DNA of 53,385 bases from an uncultured Clostridia bacterium. GTDB lineage: Bacteria > Bacillota > Clostridia > Christensenellales > CAG-917. Position 1 is the stretch's first letter; each line of letters begins with the position of its first letter. A model generated the notes under the pieces. That model did not search any database, was not told where the DNA came from, and was given only the letters and a program-made list of their open reading frames with translations. Shown in pieces: positions 7,823 through 16,152 of this stretch. The position numbers were made by a program, and so were the translations under genes. The stretch lies in the NCBI GenBank assembly GCA_947589475.1, contig CANQBO010000013.1:1-53385 (forward strand), read 5' to 3'.

Positions 7823-7897
7823 TGCACATCGACATGGTGTGCATTTTGTTTTACAAAAGCACACATACATGTCATAAGCATTTTTTTGCTACTCCGC
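7823..7897. repeat. 75-bp direct repeat, copy 2
   Basis: Perfect second copy of 7647-7721. The intervening stretch 7722-7822 is non-coding. The duplication looks like a segmental repeat of the tRNA 3' flank rather than an insertion sequence, since no terminal inverted repeats or target duplications are visible. Confidence 0.93.
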
Positions 7898-8627
7898 TTA
7901 CTTACCCCAAAAAATTCGTTCCACGAAGGCTGTTTTTCTACACTGTTTTCCATTGTCACTCATTTTTCGGGGACCCCGATATTCCTCTATCCAACGTTGT
8001 CGAAGGGGTATGCCCACAAGTGGAAAATGAAAAGTTTGTCTGGGCTTATAACGAAAACTCTGTCTTAGCGTAGGCATCTCCCTTCGACAACATCAGTGAA
8101 GAAAATAAACATGCGTTTAGGGGGAGGCTCCGCGCTTTGCGCGGTGGTGGGGGTTCCTGACTTATAACGTAACGCTTGTGCGAGTGTTCTTATACCCAGA
8201 ACTTGCTACGTCCGAGCGATTAGCGTAACCCTTGTCTGAGCTTTCTTATACACGCCGTTTGCCGTGTCAGAGCGACCTCGCGGAACGAGCGGGATATACT
8301 CACGTACGCAGTGAGGGCGGGGCTTCTGATTTTTTCCGCCCGAACAAGTGGCATAAATGCAGGTGAAACCTGCACGATGTAACATAGTGAGCGAGCGAAG
8401 CCCTTCCCCGACCCTGCCGCGCCGCTAAGCTTGATTTGTGTTTGTGCGCAGAGCACAAACAGTTAGTGTGTTCGGGGAGGGCGGGGAACGCCGAGAGGCG
8501 AGGGTGGGTCATTTCAATAACTCTGTCTGAGATACCACCGCTATACGTGCTTGAGTTCTAGTAACCTCCGTCCGAGCAGTTTTATTAACGTTGTAATATT
8601 TTGTCTTACGGGCGATGATTTATGCTA
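7898..8627. other. Non-coding, repeat- and hairpin-rich region between tRNA-Pro and rplU
   Basis: No frame here has a ribosome site or protein-like composition. It holds two imperfect tandem units of 56 bp (8168-8223 and 8224-8279), both starting CGTAAC and carrying TTCTTATAC and GAGCGA. There are several hairpins, for example TGCAGGT-GAA-ACCTGCA near 8359 and GTTTGTGC-N5-GCACAAAC near 8437, and a diverged further unit around 8515-8580. The motif CGCCGTTTGCCGTGTC followed by GAGCGA recurs near 51.6 kb. This is best described as a graveyard of dispersed intergenic repeats. Confidence 0.6.
8168..8279. repeat. Two imperfect 56-bp tandem units
   Basis: Units 8168-8223 and 8224-8279 align without gaps. 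They share CGTAAC, CTTGT, GAG, TTCTTATAC and GAGCGA and differ mainly in the centre. Related sequence occurs near 51.58 kb. Confidence 0.6.
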
Positions 8628-8787
8628 TATAATAGATATATATATTTTGGATATATTTTCAAAAAAACGTTTGACTTTTTGCGCACGGTTTGCTAAAGTA
8701 GATGTCGAGCCGCTCGGAAGTGGTTTTTTAAGTTGTCCTAAGAGTTGGACGCACCATAACGGCGAGACCGGTCAGAGGAGGTATAAC
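8628..8787 (+). ncRNA. Probable leader of rplU (L21 leader-like) with upstream -10 box
   Basis: A TATAAT box at 8628-8633 leaves an untranslated leader of about 150 nt before rplU. From about 8705 it folds into compact hairpins: AGCCGCT-CGGA-AGTGGTT, then GTCC/GGAC around an 8-base loop, then CGG/CCG just before the AGAGGAGG ribosome site. Firmicutes rplU operons commonly carry an autoregulatory L21 leader in this position. I cannot confirm the match to that RNA family by eye. Confidence 0.4.
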
Positions 8788-9093
8788 ATGTACGCGATCG
8801 TTGAATGCGGTGGCAAACAGTACAAGGTCGAGAAGGACATGCTGGTCAAGGTCGAAAAACTCGACGCGGAGATCGGCGCTGAGGTCGAACTCAAAGTACT
8901 GCTTGTTGCAGGCGAGGACGGATTGAAGGCGGGCAAAGAGGTTGAAGGCTGCAAAGTCAAGGCTGTGGTCACAAGACAGGACAAGTTCGCAAAGATCCTC
9001 GTTTTCCACTATAAAGCAAAGAAGCAGATCAGAAAGCGTCAAGGTCATCGTCAGCCCTATACAGAGCTGAAGATCGTGGCGATCGAGGGCTAA
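8788..9093 (+). CDS. rplU: 50S ribosomal protein L21
   Basis: This 101-residue protein opens MYAIVECGGKQYKVEKDM and ends with the basic RNA-binding segment FHYKAKKQIRKRQGHRQPYTELKI, both diagnostic of L21. It binds 23S rRNA in the large subunit. ATG 8788 has AGAGGAGG eight bases upstream; the longer open frame reaching back to 8551 has no such site and is leader sequence. It is the first gene of the conserved rplU-prp-rpmA operon, and prp starts 3 bp after its stop. Confidence 0.98.
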   Translation: MYAIVECGGKQYKVEKDMLVKVEKLDAEIGAEVELKVLLVAGEDGLKAGKEVEGCKVKAVVTRQDKFAKILVFHYKAKKQIRKRQGHRQPYTELKIVAIEG

Positions 9094-9096
9094 GTA

Positions 9097-9426
9097 ATGC
9101 TCACGATTCGGTTTTTGAAGGAAGGGGACAAATTTGTCGGCATAGAATGCAACGGACATTGCGAGTATGCCGATGAAGGCGCGGATATTGTCTGCGCGGC
9201 GGCAAGTTCCGTCATACAAACGGCTGTGCTCGGCATAATCAGGATTTTGGGCTTGAACATAGGCTATGAGACGGACGACGAGAAGGGATATCTGAAGGCG
9301 ATATTGCCGAAAGATATTTCTGCGCAGGACTTGCACGACGCGGATGTGATCCTCAAAACCGCGTATCTGGGGGTGTCCGACCTCTATGAAACTTATTCGG
9401 ACTTTATATCTTTGGAGGTAAAGTAA
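9097..9426 (+). CDS. prp: Ribosomal-processing cysteine protease Prp
   Basis: This 109-residue protein contains the active-site histidine in GHCEYADEG (residues 20-28) and the catalytic cysteine in [15 protein letters not shown] (near residue 34), the hallmark of Prp. Prp removes the N-terminal extension of L27 so that the ribosome can mature. It sits between rplU and rpmA, and L27 encoded immediately downstream carries the expected cleavable extension. No ribosome site is evident for its start 3 bp after rplU, so translation probably depends on coupling. Confidence 0.95.
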   Translation: MLTIRFLKEGDKFVGIECNGHCEYADEGADIVCAAASSVIQTAVLGIIRILGLNIGYETDDEKGYLKAILPKDISAQDLHDADVILKTAYLGVSDLYETYSDFISLEVK

Positions 9427-9427
9427 A

Positions 9428-9706
9428 ATGTTTATCAACATACAATTGTTCGCTCACAAAAAAGGCTCGGGTTCTTCCCACAACGGGCGCGAGAGCGCGG
9501 CAAAGCGTCTCGGACCTAAGCGTGCAGACGGTCAATTTGTGCTTGCAGGCAACATCCTCGTTCGTCAAAGAGGCACAAAGTATCATCCGGGCAACAACGT
9601 ATCCATCGGCAAGGACGACACGCTCTTTGCGCTTATCGACGGAGTTGTGAAATTCGAACGCGTCGGCAAGGATCGCAAACAAGTGTCTGTCTACGCGGCA
9701 GAGTAA
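9428..9706 (+). CDS. rpmA: 50S ribosomal protein L27 with cleavable N-terminal extension
   Basis: This 92-residue protein begins [21 protein letters not shown]. The first nine residues match the Firmicutes extension that Prp cuts just before AHKKG. Mature L27 has its N-terminus in the peptidyl-transferase centre. The body ([22 protein letters not shown], then [29 protein letters not shown]) is typical. Its ribosome site GGAGG lies in the last codons of prp. Confidence 0.98.
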   Translation: MFINIQLFAHKKGSGSSHNGRESAAKRLGPKRADGQFVLAGNILVRQRGTKYHPGNNVSIGKDDTLFALIDGVVKFERVGKDRKQVSVYAAE

Positions 9707-9713
9707 AGAAGGC

Positions 9714-9740
9714 GCGCCGTCCTCGGACGGCGCTGTTTTT
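9714..9740 (+). terminator. Rho-independent terminator of rplU-prp-rpmA
   Basis: GCGCCGTCC and GGACGGCGC pair around a 2-base loop, followed by TGTTTTTT. It begins 8 bases after the rpmA stop. Confidence 0.9.
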
Positions 9741-9938
9741 TAAGTCCGCGCATGAGCGCTATGGACTGTCGGCGCGTCGGTTGTAGCATTCCGACGAGCG
9801 GTCGATGGAGTCTTAAAAGAAAGATAGATGCGCGCGGCGAAGGACTTAAAACGCAATGATAAGGTTTGAGGACGCAAGGAGCGGACCCCGAATCGCTTTG
9901 GACGCGGACAGACCTGCAATTTGCACAAGAAAAGTTTT

Positions 9939-10769
9939 ATGACCTCATTTTGTATTGACAAAACCCCTTATTTTGACATCACCGCAACTTTGGAGTGCGG
10001 ACAGGTGTTTCGTTTTTCGCCTATAGAGGGCGGCTATACGGTGCATGCGCTTCACCATGTCGCCGAGGTGACGGACAGGGGAGACCGCTATGAGGTGCTC
10101 GCGGACGACGAAGATTTTTTTAAGGGATATTTTGACCTCGAGCGCGACTATGCGGCGATACAGACCGAGCTTGACGACGGCGGCACTTTGAGCGAGGCGA
10201 TCGCCTTCGGCAAGGGCATACATATCCTGAAACAGGACCCCATTGAAACAATTTTCTCATTTATAGTGTCGCAAAACAATCATATACCGCGTATAAAGGG
10301 CATAATAGAGCGCATGTGCGACGCGCTCGGCGAGGATAGGGACGGATACCATGCATTCCCGACTCTTAAGGCGCTTGCGGGCGCGGGAGAGGAGTTTTAT
10401 GCGAGCATAGGCGCGGGATATAGGGCGGCGTACCTCGACAGAGTCGCAAAAGCGATGCTTGAAGTCGATTTGCAAAAATGGCGCGCCCTCGACACTCAGG
10501 CGCTCAGGCGGGAGCTTATGGCGATGCACGGTATAGGGCGGAAAGTTGCCGATTGCATATTGCTTTTCGGCTTCGACCGCTTCGACGTATTCCCCGTGGA
10601 CACATGGATAAAAAAGGTGTTTGCCGAAACTTATCCCGATATGCCCGCCGACAAAATGTCCACTTTATTAGTCCAAAAGTACGGCAAATACTCGGGTTTT
10701 GTGCAACAATGGCTATTTTATTTCAAAAGAACTAAAAAAACTATGGACAAATCGAATAATTTAAGCTAG
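9939..10769 (+). CDS. OGG1-type 8-oxoguanine DNA glycosylase/AP lyase
   Basis: This roughly 276-residue protein has the OGG N-terminal strand motif ATLECGQVFRF, a central region ISPIxxxF-like VSQNNHIPRIKGIIERM, and the helix-hairpin-helix MHGIGRKVADC. The catalytic Lys is about residue 202, and the activating Asp is in FPVDTW at about residue 221. It excises oxidised guanine and cuts the backbone by beta-elimination. ATG 9939 is chosen; a TTG at 9921 is in frame but neither has a strong ribosome site. About 200 bp of apparently empty sequence separate it from the rpmA terminator. The NYN protein follows after 56 bp and may share its transcript. Confidence 0.93.
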   Translation: MTSFCIDKTPYFDITATLECGQVFRFSPIEGGYTVHALHHVAEVTDRGDRYEVLADDEDFFKGYFDLERDYAAIQTELDDGGTLSEAIAFGKGIHILKQDPIETIFSFIVSQNNHIPRIKGIIERMCDALGEDRDGYHAFPTLKALAGAGEEFYASIGAGYRAAYLDRVAKAMLEVDLQKWRALDTQALRRELMAMHGIGRKVADCILLFGFDRFDVFPVDTWIKKVFAETYPDMPADKMSTLLVQKYGKYSGFVQQWLFYFKRTKKTMDKSNNLS

Positions 10770-10825
10770 AATAAATTAAGAATATATTGTATGAGCAACT
10801 CGTTCGAGTTGACAAGGAGAAGATT

Positions 10826-11431
10826 ATGGCAGCAACGAAAAAGTATGTGGTCCTTGCAGACATCGAGAGCGTCCGCGTTCCTTTCGCGGTGTTTGAGTCC
10901 GCTCTTGAGGAGCTTTCCCGTTACGGCGAGATCGCCGCGTGCAAATTTTATGGCTATTCCGCAAAGCGTACGAAGGATTACGGCGAGTTTATTCAGGAAA
11001 ACAGCTATGACGCGCTCTCGGCGCTTCCCAAAAAGAGAAAGGGCAAGCTGGATCTGCGCCAGGTGATCGACGCGGCAAGACTTGCGCAATTCCCAAACAT
11101 CGACGGGTTCTTCCTCATCTACGGACACGGCGACATCACTCCGCTCATCGCATACCTCAAGGCGTACGGCAAGGACGTCGTCGCGGGCGTCATCGAGCAG
11201 GATAAGAATTCCGCGCTCTGCAACAAAGTCATCATACTTCACAACGACGCGCCGAGTCAGGTCGTGCTCAACGCGGGCTACAAAAAGACGGAAGCCGCAC
11301 CTCAACAGCCCCGCAAGGCGGCGCCTCAGCATCAGGAGGCTCCCAAGTCCGCGCCCTCTGCGTCAAGCGACTCTGAGCAAGCGCAACTTGCCTTCCTCCT
11401 CGAGCAATTCAACAAGATCATAAACGAGTGA
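10826..11431 (+). CDS. NYN (PIN-like) domain protein, DUF88/LabA type
   Basis: The first 150 residues fit a NYN ribonuclease fold. The conserved acidic residues are in VVLADIESV (strand 1), in NIDGFFLIYGHGDITPLIAYLK (the DxxF-GDxDF-like element, here GHGDIT), and in the strand before VILHN. The C-terminal 50 residues are Pro/Ala/Gln-rich and end in a helix (QLAFLLEQFNKII), so the protein probably has a flexible tail. ATG 10826 has AAGGAGA upstream and is preferred to the earlier in-frame TTG at 10787. Known relatives are nucleases or RNA-binding proteins; the substrate is unknown. Confidence 0.75.
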   Translation: MAATKKYVVLADIESVRVPFAVFESALEELSRYGEIAACKFYGYSAKRTKDYGEFIQENSYDALSALPKKRKGKLDLRQVIDAARLAQFPNIDGFFLIYGHGDITPLIAYLKAYGKDVVAGVIEQDKNSALCNKVIILHNDAPSQVVLNAGYKKTEAAPQQPRKAAPQHQEAPKSAPSASSDSEQAQLAFLLEQFNKIINE

Positions 11432-11510
11432 CCTATATTTTCGTATCTCGGTCGGGGTGCGCTTGACGTCTGGTCGCGAGCGCGTCCCGAAAAACGAGTA
11501 TAAAGAATGC

Positions 11511-11536
11511 GGGACGACTTGCGTCGTCCCTTTTTT
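11511..11536 (+). terminator. Rho-independent terminator after the NYN gene
   Basis: GGGACGAC and GTCGTCCC pair around loop TTGC and are followed by six T. The gap from here to folA contains nothing further that I can identify. Confidence 0.92.
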
Positions 11537-11669
11537 CGTTGCGGAGCGATAAAAATTTGTTGTCGGATCGTAAAAAAATATGGCGCCCGGCCATATTTTT
11601 CATATATGTATCGAATTTTAAGAAATTGTCGCGTTGAAGCGTCAATGTTTCAACCGTACATACGCGATC

Positions 11670-12182
11670 TCAAAAAGGCAACGTGTCATTGTTTTTGTAG
11701 GTGCAAAATGTGATTTTGAAGCCGCCGTCGTCAATGGGAGGTTCGCTTGAGACAAGTTGCCAATTGTCGAGCGCGTCGAGGTCGTCCAAAAATACCGTCG
11801 CGCCGCCGTCCGCGTCGACTTTTGTGATGATCGCCTCCTCGCAATAGGGGAGCATGGTGTGATACATCATCGCGCCGCCTATTACATACGCGTCCTCGGG
11901 AGAGTGTTTTTTGACCTCTGCGGACAGCTCGTCAAGCGAGCGCGCAAGGATATATCCCTTTTCCCGTGCGTCATTTTCATCACCTTCGGGATAGAGCACG
12001 ATGTTTGTGCGACCCTTGAGCGGCATTCCGCCCGGCAACGAGCGCAGAGTATTGTAGCCCATGAGCACGGTCTTGCCTCGGGTGTGACTTACAAAGTGTC
12101 TCATGTCCGCTTTGAGATCGAAGAGCAAGCCGTTGTTTTTGCCTATGCCCCAATTTTTGTCCACGGCGACGATGAGTTTCAT
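11670..12182 (-). CDS. folA: Dihydrofolate reductase
   Basis: This 170-residue enzyme reduces dihydrofolate to tetrahydrofolate with NADPH. Motifs: MKLIVAVDKNWGIGKNNGLLFDLKADMRHF (Met20-loop region with the active-site Asp), GKTVLMGYNTLRSLPG (NADPH and folate contacts) and VIGGAMMYHTML. The start overlaps the thyA stop by 4 bp (ATGA), so the enzyme that consumes tetrahydrofolate oxidation states and the one that regenerates them are coupled. Length is normal. Confidence 0.97.
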   Translation of the reverse strand: MKLIVAVDKNWGIGKNNGLLFDLKADMRHFVSHTRGKTVLMGYNTLRSLPGGMPLKGRTNIVLYPEGDENDAREKGYILARSLDELSAEVKKHSPEDAYVIGGAMMYHTMLPYCEEAIITKVDADGGATVFLDDLDALDNWQLVSSEPPIDDGGFKITFCTYKNNDTLPF

Positions 12183-13009
12183 ATTGCGACCTCGATCTTT
12201 TTGTCAAGCTTTGTATATTGATAGTTTTCAAGCTCGAAATCGGCGAGCGTGAAATCGTAGAAGTTTTTGATCTCGGGGTTCATTTTGAAGGTCGGGGCGG
12301 GGTATTGAGGATTGCCGAGTATTTCCTCCACTATGGGAATATGACGGTCGTAGATGTGCGCGTCGCTTATCACGTGCACAAATTCGCCGACCTCAAGTCC
12401 GCTCACCTGCGCGAGCATATGCACGAGCACCGCATATTGCACGACGTTCCAATTGTTTGCGGTCAAGGTGTCCTGACTGCGCTGGTTGAGTATGGCGTTG
12501 AGCTTTTTGCCCGTGACGTTGAAAGTCATCGAGTACGCGCAAGGGTAGAGGTGCATCTCATGAAGGTCCGCAAAGTTGTAGATGTTTGTCATGATACGGC
12601 GAGATTGAGGATTGTTCTTAAGGTCAAACAGCACTCTGTCCACCTGATCGAATTCGCCCTCGGGATATATGTGTTTTATGCCGAGTTGATAGCCGTACGC
12701 CTTGCCTATGGAGCCGTTCTCGTCCGCCCAGCTGTCCCAGATGTGCGAGTTTAAGTCGTGCACATTGTTGGACTTTTTCTGCCATATCCACAAAAGCTCG
12801 TCTATGGCGGACTTGAAAGCCGTCCTGCGCAAGGTTATGATGGGGAACTCCTTGCCGAGGTCGTAGCGATTTACTATGCAGAATTTTTTTATTGTGTGGG
12901 CGGGGGAACCGTCCTCCCACCTCGGACGCACTTTAAGCCCTTCGTCCGAAACTCCGTTGTCGATGATATCGCGGCAAGTAGATATGAAAATTTTGTCCGC
13001 AACGCTCAT
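12179..13009 (-). CDS. thyA: Thymidylate synthase (ThyA type)
   Basis: This 276-residue enzyme makes dTMP from dUMP using methylenetetrahydrofolate. The catalytic cysteine is Cys157 in MHLYPCAYSMTF, followed by the RSQDT phosphate-binding motif, the Asn-rich NNWNVVQYAVL segment and the HIYDRH motif. YPCAYS is a variant of the usual PPCH, with Ala replacing His, but the Cys is intact. It is the upstream gene of the thyA-folA pair on the minus strand. AGGAGACA lies ahead of its ATG. Confidence 0.96.
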   Translation of the reverse strand: MSVADKIFISTCRDIIDNGVSDEGLKVRPRWEDGSPAHTIKKFCIVNRYDLGKEFPIITLRRTAFKSAIDELLWIWQKKSNNVHDLNSHIWDSWADENGSIGKAYGYQLGIKHIYPEGEFDQVDRVLFDLKNNPQSRRIMTNIYNFADLHEMHLYPCAYSMTFNVTGKKLNAILNQRSQDTLTANNWNVVQYAVLVHMLAQVSGLEVGEFVHVISDAHIYDRHIPIVEEILGNPQYPAPTFKMNPEIKNFYDFTLADFELENYQYTKLDKKIEVAI

Positions 13010-13036
13010 AAAAAATGTCTCCTATTTGTAAAATTT

Positions 13037-13080
13037 GACGCTTTATCCCATTAAAACAGCAAGATAAAGCGTCGTTTTTT
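13037..13080. terminator. Hairpin between the GH2 gene and thyA
   Basis: GACGCTTTATC and GATAAAGCGTC form a perfect 11-bp stem around a 15-base loop. A T6 run follows on the plus strand and AAATTTT on the minus strand. It most likely ends the GH2 transcript before thyA. Confidence 0.7.
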
Positions 13081-13086
13081 GACGTA

Positions 13087-14853
13087 TCAGTCTTTGATGA
13101 CAAGTTTGGAATTCAATTCCTTCACCATATCGATGGGAAGTTTGATCTCCTTCCTGTCGAAAGTGACGAGACCGTTGATCTCCTCCTCGACGTCGCTGAC
13201 CTGCGTGTAAACCGTCGCGCTCAAGCCTTTTGCGACATTTGGTATTATACTCTTCTCATACAGCTTTTTGAAAGCTTTCGCAAGTTTTTCGGGTTTCTTA
13301 TAGATGCGATACCCGAATGATTTATTCGGCGAGAAAACGTGTCCATCCACTTTGTAGGAATATCCGCCGAACTCGGAAAGCACGCGGCATCTCTTTTCGA
13401 AGCGCGGCACTGTGATGGGGCGGAAGTATATGTGTTGAGACTTCATGTCCGACGAGTTTTTGCCTTGATCGTTCCAGCCCGAGACGCTGTCTACGACGCG
13501 GGTGGGGTCCTTCGCCTGTATCTTCTTTGTTATACGCACGCTGTCAAACTGTCCCCAGCCTTCGTTGAAGGGCACCCAACAGCAGAGGCTGACGCAGTTT
13601 TTAAGATAATTCATCGTGATGTCCACTTCGCGCTCAAACTCGTCGCGGCTCTCCTTTTCGGCGCGGGCGAGTTTTTTGTACGCGCGCTCGTTGTCGTCCT
13701 TGATATGTATTCCGACAAACGCCAGCACACCTATGTACATCATTTTGTATTTCGTGCCGCCCGTGACCATGTCCTGCCACACCAAAATGCCTTCCTTGTC
13801 GCAGTGATAATACCACCTTAGAGGCTCTATTTTTATGTGCTTCCTTATCATGTTGAAGCCCATGGACTTGACAAGCTTGACGTCGTATTCGAGCGCCTTG
13901 TTTTCGGGAGGGGTGAGCATGCCGTCCGACCAATAGCCCTGATCGAGCACTCCGCTCATGAAGTAGGGCTTATTGTTGAGGGCGAGGCGTTTATATCCCT
14001 TGCTGTCCGTCACGAAACCGAACTTGCGCATGCCGAAGTAGGACTTGACGATGTCGTCGCCTATCTTGAAAGCAAGCCCGTACAGCTTTGGGTTTTCGGG
14101 GCACCACAGCTCGTATTTTTTCATCGGTATCTCGATCTCGTTGCCGTCGCATATCGTCGCGCACAGCTGGTTTGTGCTGTCGATGCCGTCAAGTACGAGC
14201 ACTTCGACGGGGACGTCCGCGCTCTTGTCGAATTTCAGCTTGACAAGGTTCCTGTCGATATCGGGGATTATCGTTACGTCCTTGAGATACACTTCGGGCA
14301 CGCTTTCAAGCCATACGCTCTGCCAAATGCCCGATTGCGGGGTGTACCAGATGCCGCCGCGCTTCATCGACTGTTTAGCGTGCGTATGGTAGCTTGTATC
14401 GGACGGGTCGGTGACCTCGACTTCTATGACGTTTGTGCCCGACTTTATCATATCGGTGATTTCAAATGCGAAGGGCATATAGCCGCCGCTATGCTCGCCG
14501 ACGGTAGCGCCGTTTAATGTAACTTTGCACCAAAAATCCACCGCGCCGAAATTGATGAAGGTGTGCGCCTTAATAAATTCCGCGGGGACCTCAAACGCGC
14601 GATGATAATAGAGCTTGTCCTCGGGCGTCACAAACGTGCCCTCGTCAAGTCCGCTGAGCAATGACTCGGGCGAATAGGGGACGAGTATCTTGCCTTGATA
14701 TGCGCCCGAAAAAGTCTCGCTCTTTCTAAGGATGGCGTAGTCCCATTTGCCGTTCAGCGAGATGTAGCTCTTCCTTTCGAATTGCGGGCGCGGATACTCC
14801 GCAAGCGGCACCTCGCCCGGCGTGAATAATGTATTAAGTCTTATAGTTTCCAT
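13087..14853 (-). CDS. Glycoside hydrolase family 2 enzyme (beta-galactosidase/glucuronidase-like)
   Basis: This 588-residue protein has the GH2 order: jelly-roll sugar-binding domain (about 25-185, with ISLNGKWDYAI and GGIWYTPQSGIWQSVWLE), an Ig-like domain (about 186-275), and a TIM barrel from about 280. The acid/base is Glu431 in WVPFNEGWGQF and the nucleophile is probably Glu494 in VLSEFGGYS. There is no signal peptide, so it acts in the cytoplasm on imported glycosides. It is shorter than LacZ (about 1000 residues) because the later beta domains are absent. ATG 14853 has GGAGGATATT directly upstream. The exact sugar specificity is not visible. Confidence 0.92.
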   Translation of the reverse strand: METIRLNTLFTPGEVPLAEYPRPQFERKSYISLNGKWDYAILRKSETFSGAYQGKILVPYSPESLLSGLDEGTFVTPEDKLYYHRAFEVPAEFIKAHTFINFGAVDFWCKVTLNGATVGEHSGGYMPFAFEITDMIKSGTNVIEVEVTDPSDTSYHTHAKQSMKRGGIWYTPQSGIWQSVWLESVPEVYLKDVTIIPDIDRNLVKLKFDKSADVPVEVLVLDGIDSTNQLCATICDGNEIEIPMKKYELWCPENPKLYGLAFKIGDDIVKSYFGMRKFGFVTDSKGYKRLALNNKPYFMSGVLDQGYWSDGMLTPPENKALEYDVKLVKSMGFNMIRKHIKIEPLRWYYHCDKEGILVWQDMVTGGTKYKMMYIGVLAFVGIHIKDDNERAYKKLARAEKESRDEFEREVDITMNYLKNCVSLCCWVPFNEGWGQFDSVRITKKIQAKDPTRVVDSVSGWNDQGKNSSDMKSQHIYFRPITVPRFEKRCRVLSEFGGYSYKVDGHVFSPNKSFGYRIYKKPEKLAKAFKKLYEKSIIPNVAKGLSATVYTQVSDVEEEINGLVTFDRKEIKLPIDMVKELNSKLVIKD

Positions 14854-14867
14854 AATATCCTCCGAAA

Positions 14868-14925
14868 TTTTCCCAATATTTTCCCAATACTTGTATATTA
14901 TAGCATAATATATTCGATATAACAA
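14868..14925 (-). promoter_or_regulatory. Promoter and tandem 11-bp operator-like repeat of the GH2 gene
   Basis: On the minus strand, TTGTTA (14920-14925) and TATAAT (14897-14902) are 17 bp apart. Just downstream, the plus-strand 11-mer TTTTCCCAATA occurs twice back to back (14868-14878 and 14879-14889), between the expected start point and the ribosome site. A direct repeat here suggests a regulator site controlling the glycosidase. Confidence 0.6.
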
Positions 14926-15013
14926 TAGAAAATCGAAATTTATGCGATATCGAGCGTTTTATTTTAAAAAAGTACGCCGTAAAACGCCTTTTTTGCAAAA
15001 TTTAAAGTTGATG

Positions 15014-15041
15014 TTGACAAACGCGCATATTGTGATAGAAT
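15014..15041 (+). promoter_or_regulatory. Promoter of the GDPD gene
   Basis: TTGACA (15014-15019) and TAGAAT (15036-15041) are 16 bp apart and lie about 80 bp before the start codon. Confidence 0.6.
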
Positions 15042-15118
15042 TATCTATATAAATTTATCGATATGAAACTGCCTGCACTGTTTCAATGCAGACATTTTGT
15101 ATTTAAGGGGGTTGTATT

Positions 15119-16009
15119 ATGGCAAAAGCATTGAAAAAGGGCACAAAGATTCTGATCATCGTGCTCGTCGTGTTTGCGGTCATCGCTTCCGTCGTTTTGG
15201 GCGTGGCGTTCGGCGTTGTAAACAACATGAAATTTATGACTTACACAAAGTCAAAACTGTCGGGACTTGCCAAAGAGTATCCTTCGCACACGGTGGGCTT
15301 CATCGCGCACAGGGGATTGAGCGCAGACAGGTATGATTATCAAAACACCGTCGAAGCGTTTGAGCTTGCCGCCGAGGACGAGGGCACGTGGGGCATAGAG
15401 ACGGATATTTGGGCGACAAGCGACGGAAACTTTGTGTGTATGCACGACAAGGATTCGCTTAAGGGCATATCCAACGTGCGCAACGTAGATTTCAAGACGG
15501 CGACGACGACTCCGCTCAAGGAAAGAGAGGACAGATTTGCCGCGCCTTTCGACAAGTACCTCGAAATATGCAAGAAGGGTGACAAGACGGCGATCATCGA
15601 GATCAAGGACAAGGATATGAGCGAGGCGGACCTCGACCTCGTGATGACCAAAGTCAAAGAGAGCGGCGCGAAGTTCAGATATATATCCTTCCACTTCGAC
15701 AAGCTCAAATACATCCGCTCGAAGTTGTCCGTAGATGAAGCGGAACTGCAACTGCTCGTGTATCAGTCCATGTTCAACGGCAAGCAACAGAACGAGGCGA
15801 TAGATCTGAAAATAGACCTCTCGTGTATGTATCAGTTCCTCACCAAAAAGACGGTGGAGAAGTTCCACAAAGCGGGGCGCAAGGTAGGAGTCTGGACGGT
15901 GAACAATGCCCGCGACGCCATGTGTTGCGTCGCCGAATTGGGCGTAGACTATGTGACTGCCGACTCAAGCATGGCAAAGGATATCGCCGAGTATATCGCC
16001 AAACTGTAA
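15119..16009 (+). CDS. Membrane-anchored glycerophosphodiester phosphodiesterase
   Basis: An N-terminal helix (about residues 9-36, ILIIVLVVFAVIASVVLGVAF) anchors the protein, so the enzyme faces outward. The GDPD TIM barrel follows: IAHRGLS (catalytic His and Arg), QNTVEAFELA, GIETDIWATSDGNFVCMHD (metal-binding Glu/Asp and catalytic His), IIEIKDKD and VGVWTVN. It should hydrolyse glycerophosphodiesters to glycerol-3-phosphate and an alcohol. The usual ENT motif is QNT here. GGGGG 7 bases ahead of ATG 15119 serves as ribosome site. Hydrolysis of membrane-lipid head groups or teichoic-acid-like material is an inference from localisation. Confidence 0.92.
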   Translation: MAKALKKGTKILIIVLVVFAVIASVVLGVAFGVVNNMKFMTYTKSKLSGLAKEYPSHTVGFIAHRGLSADRYDYQNTVEAFELAAEDEGTWGIETDIWATSDGNFVCMHDKDSLKGISNVRNVDFKTATTTPLKEREDRFAAPFDKYLEICKKGDKTAIIEIKDKDMSEADLDLVMTKVKESGAKFRYISFHFDKLKYIRSKLSVDEAELQLLVYQSMFNGKQQNEAIDLKIDLSCMYQFLTKKTVEKFHKAGRKVGVWTVNNARDAMCCVAELGVDYVTADSSMAKDIAEYIAKL

Positions 16010-16063
16010 CAGTCGGCAAACAAAATTTAAAGGATCTATCGTGACAATCTAAAGATGTATGTC

Positions 16064-16103
16064 AAAATGCAATTGCATGGCGCAATGAGTGCAATTGCAT
16101 TTT
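16064..16103. terminator. Perfect 14-bp inverted repeat after the GDPD gene
   Basis: AAAATGCAATTGCA and TGCAATTGCATTTT are separated by 12 bases, 55 bp after the GDPD stop. The T4 end suggests a terminator. Because it abuts the next gene, an operator role is also possible. Confidence 0.6.
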
Positions 16104-16152
16104 GAGGTGTGAGGCATATGAATTTTTTGAGCGGCAAAAATCGAGGTGGGCT

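Noticed and set aside
7647..7897. CRISPR-like direct repeats
   Set aside because: There are only two copies, each 75 bp, with no regular spacers and no cas genes in the window.
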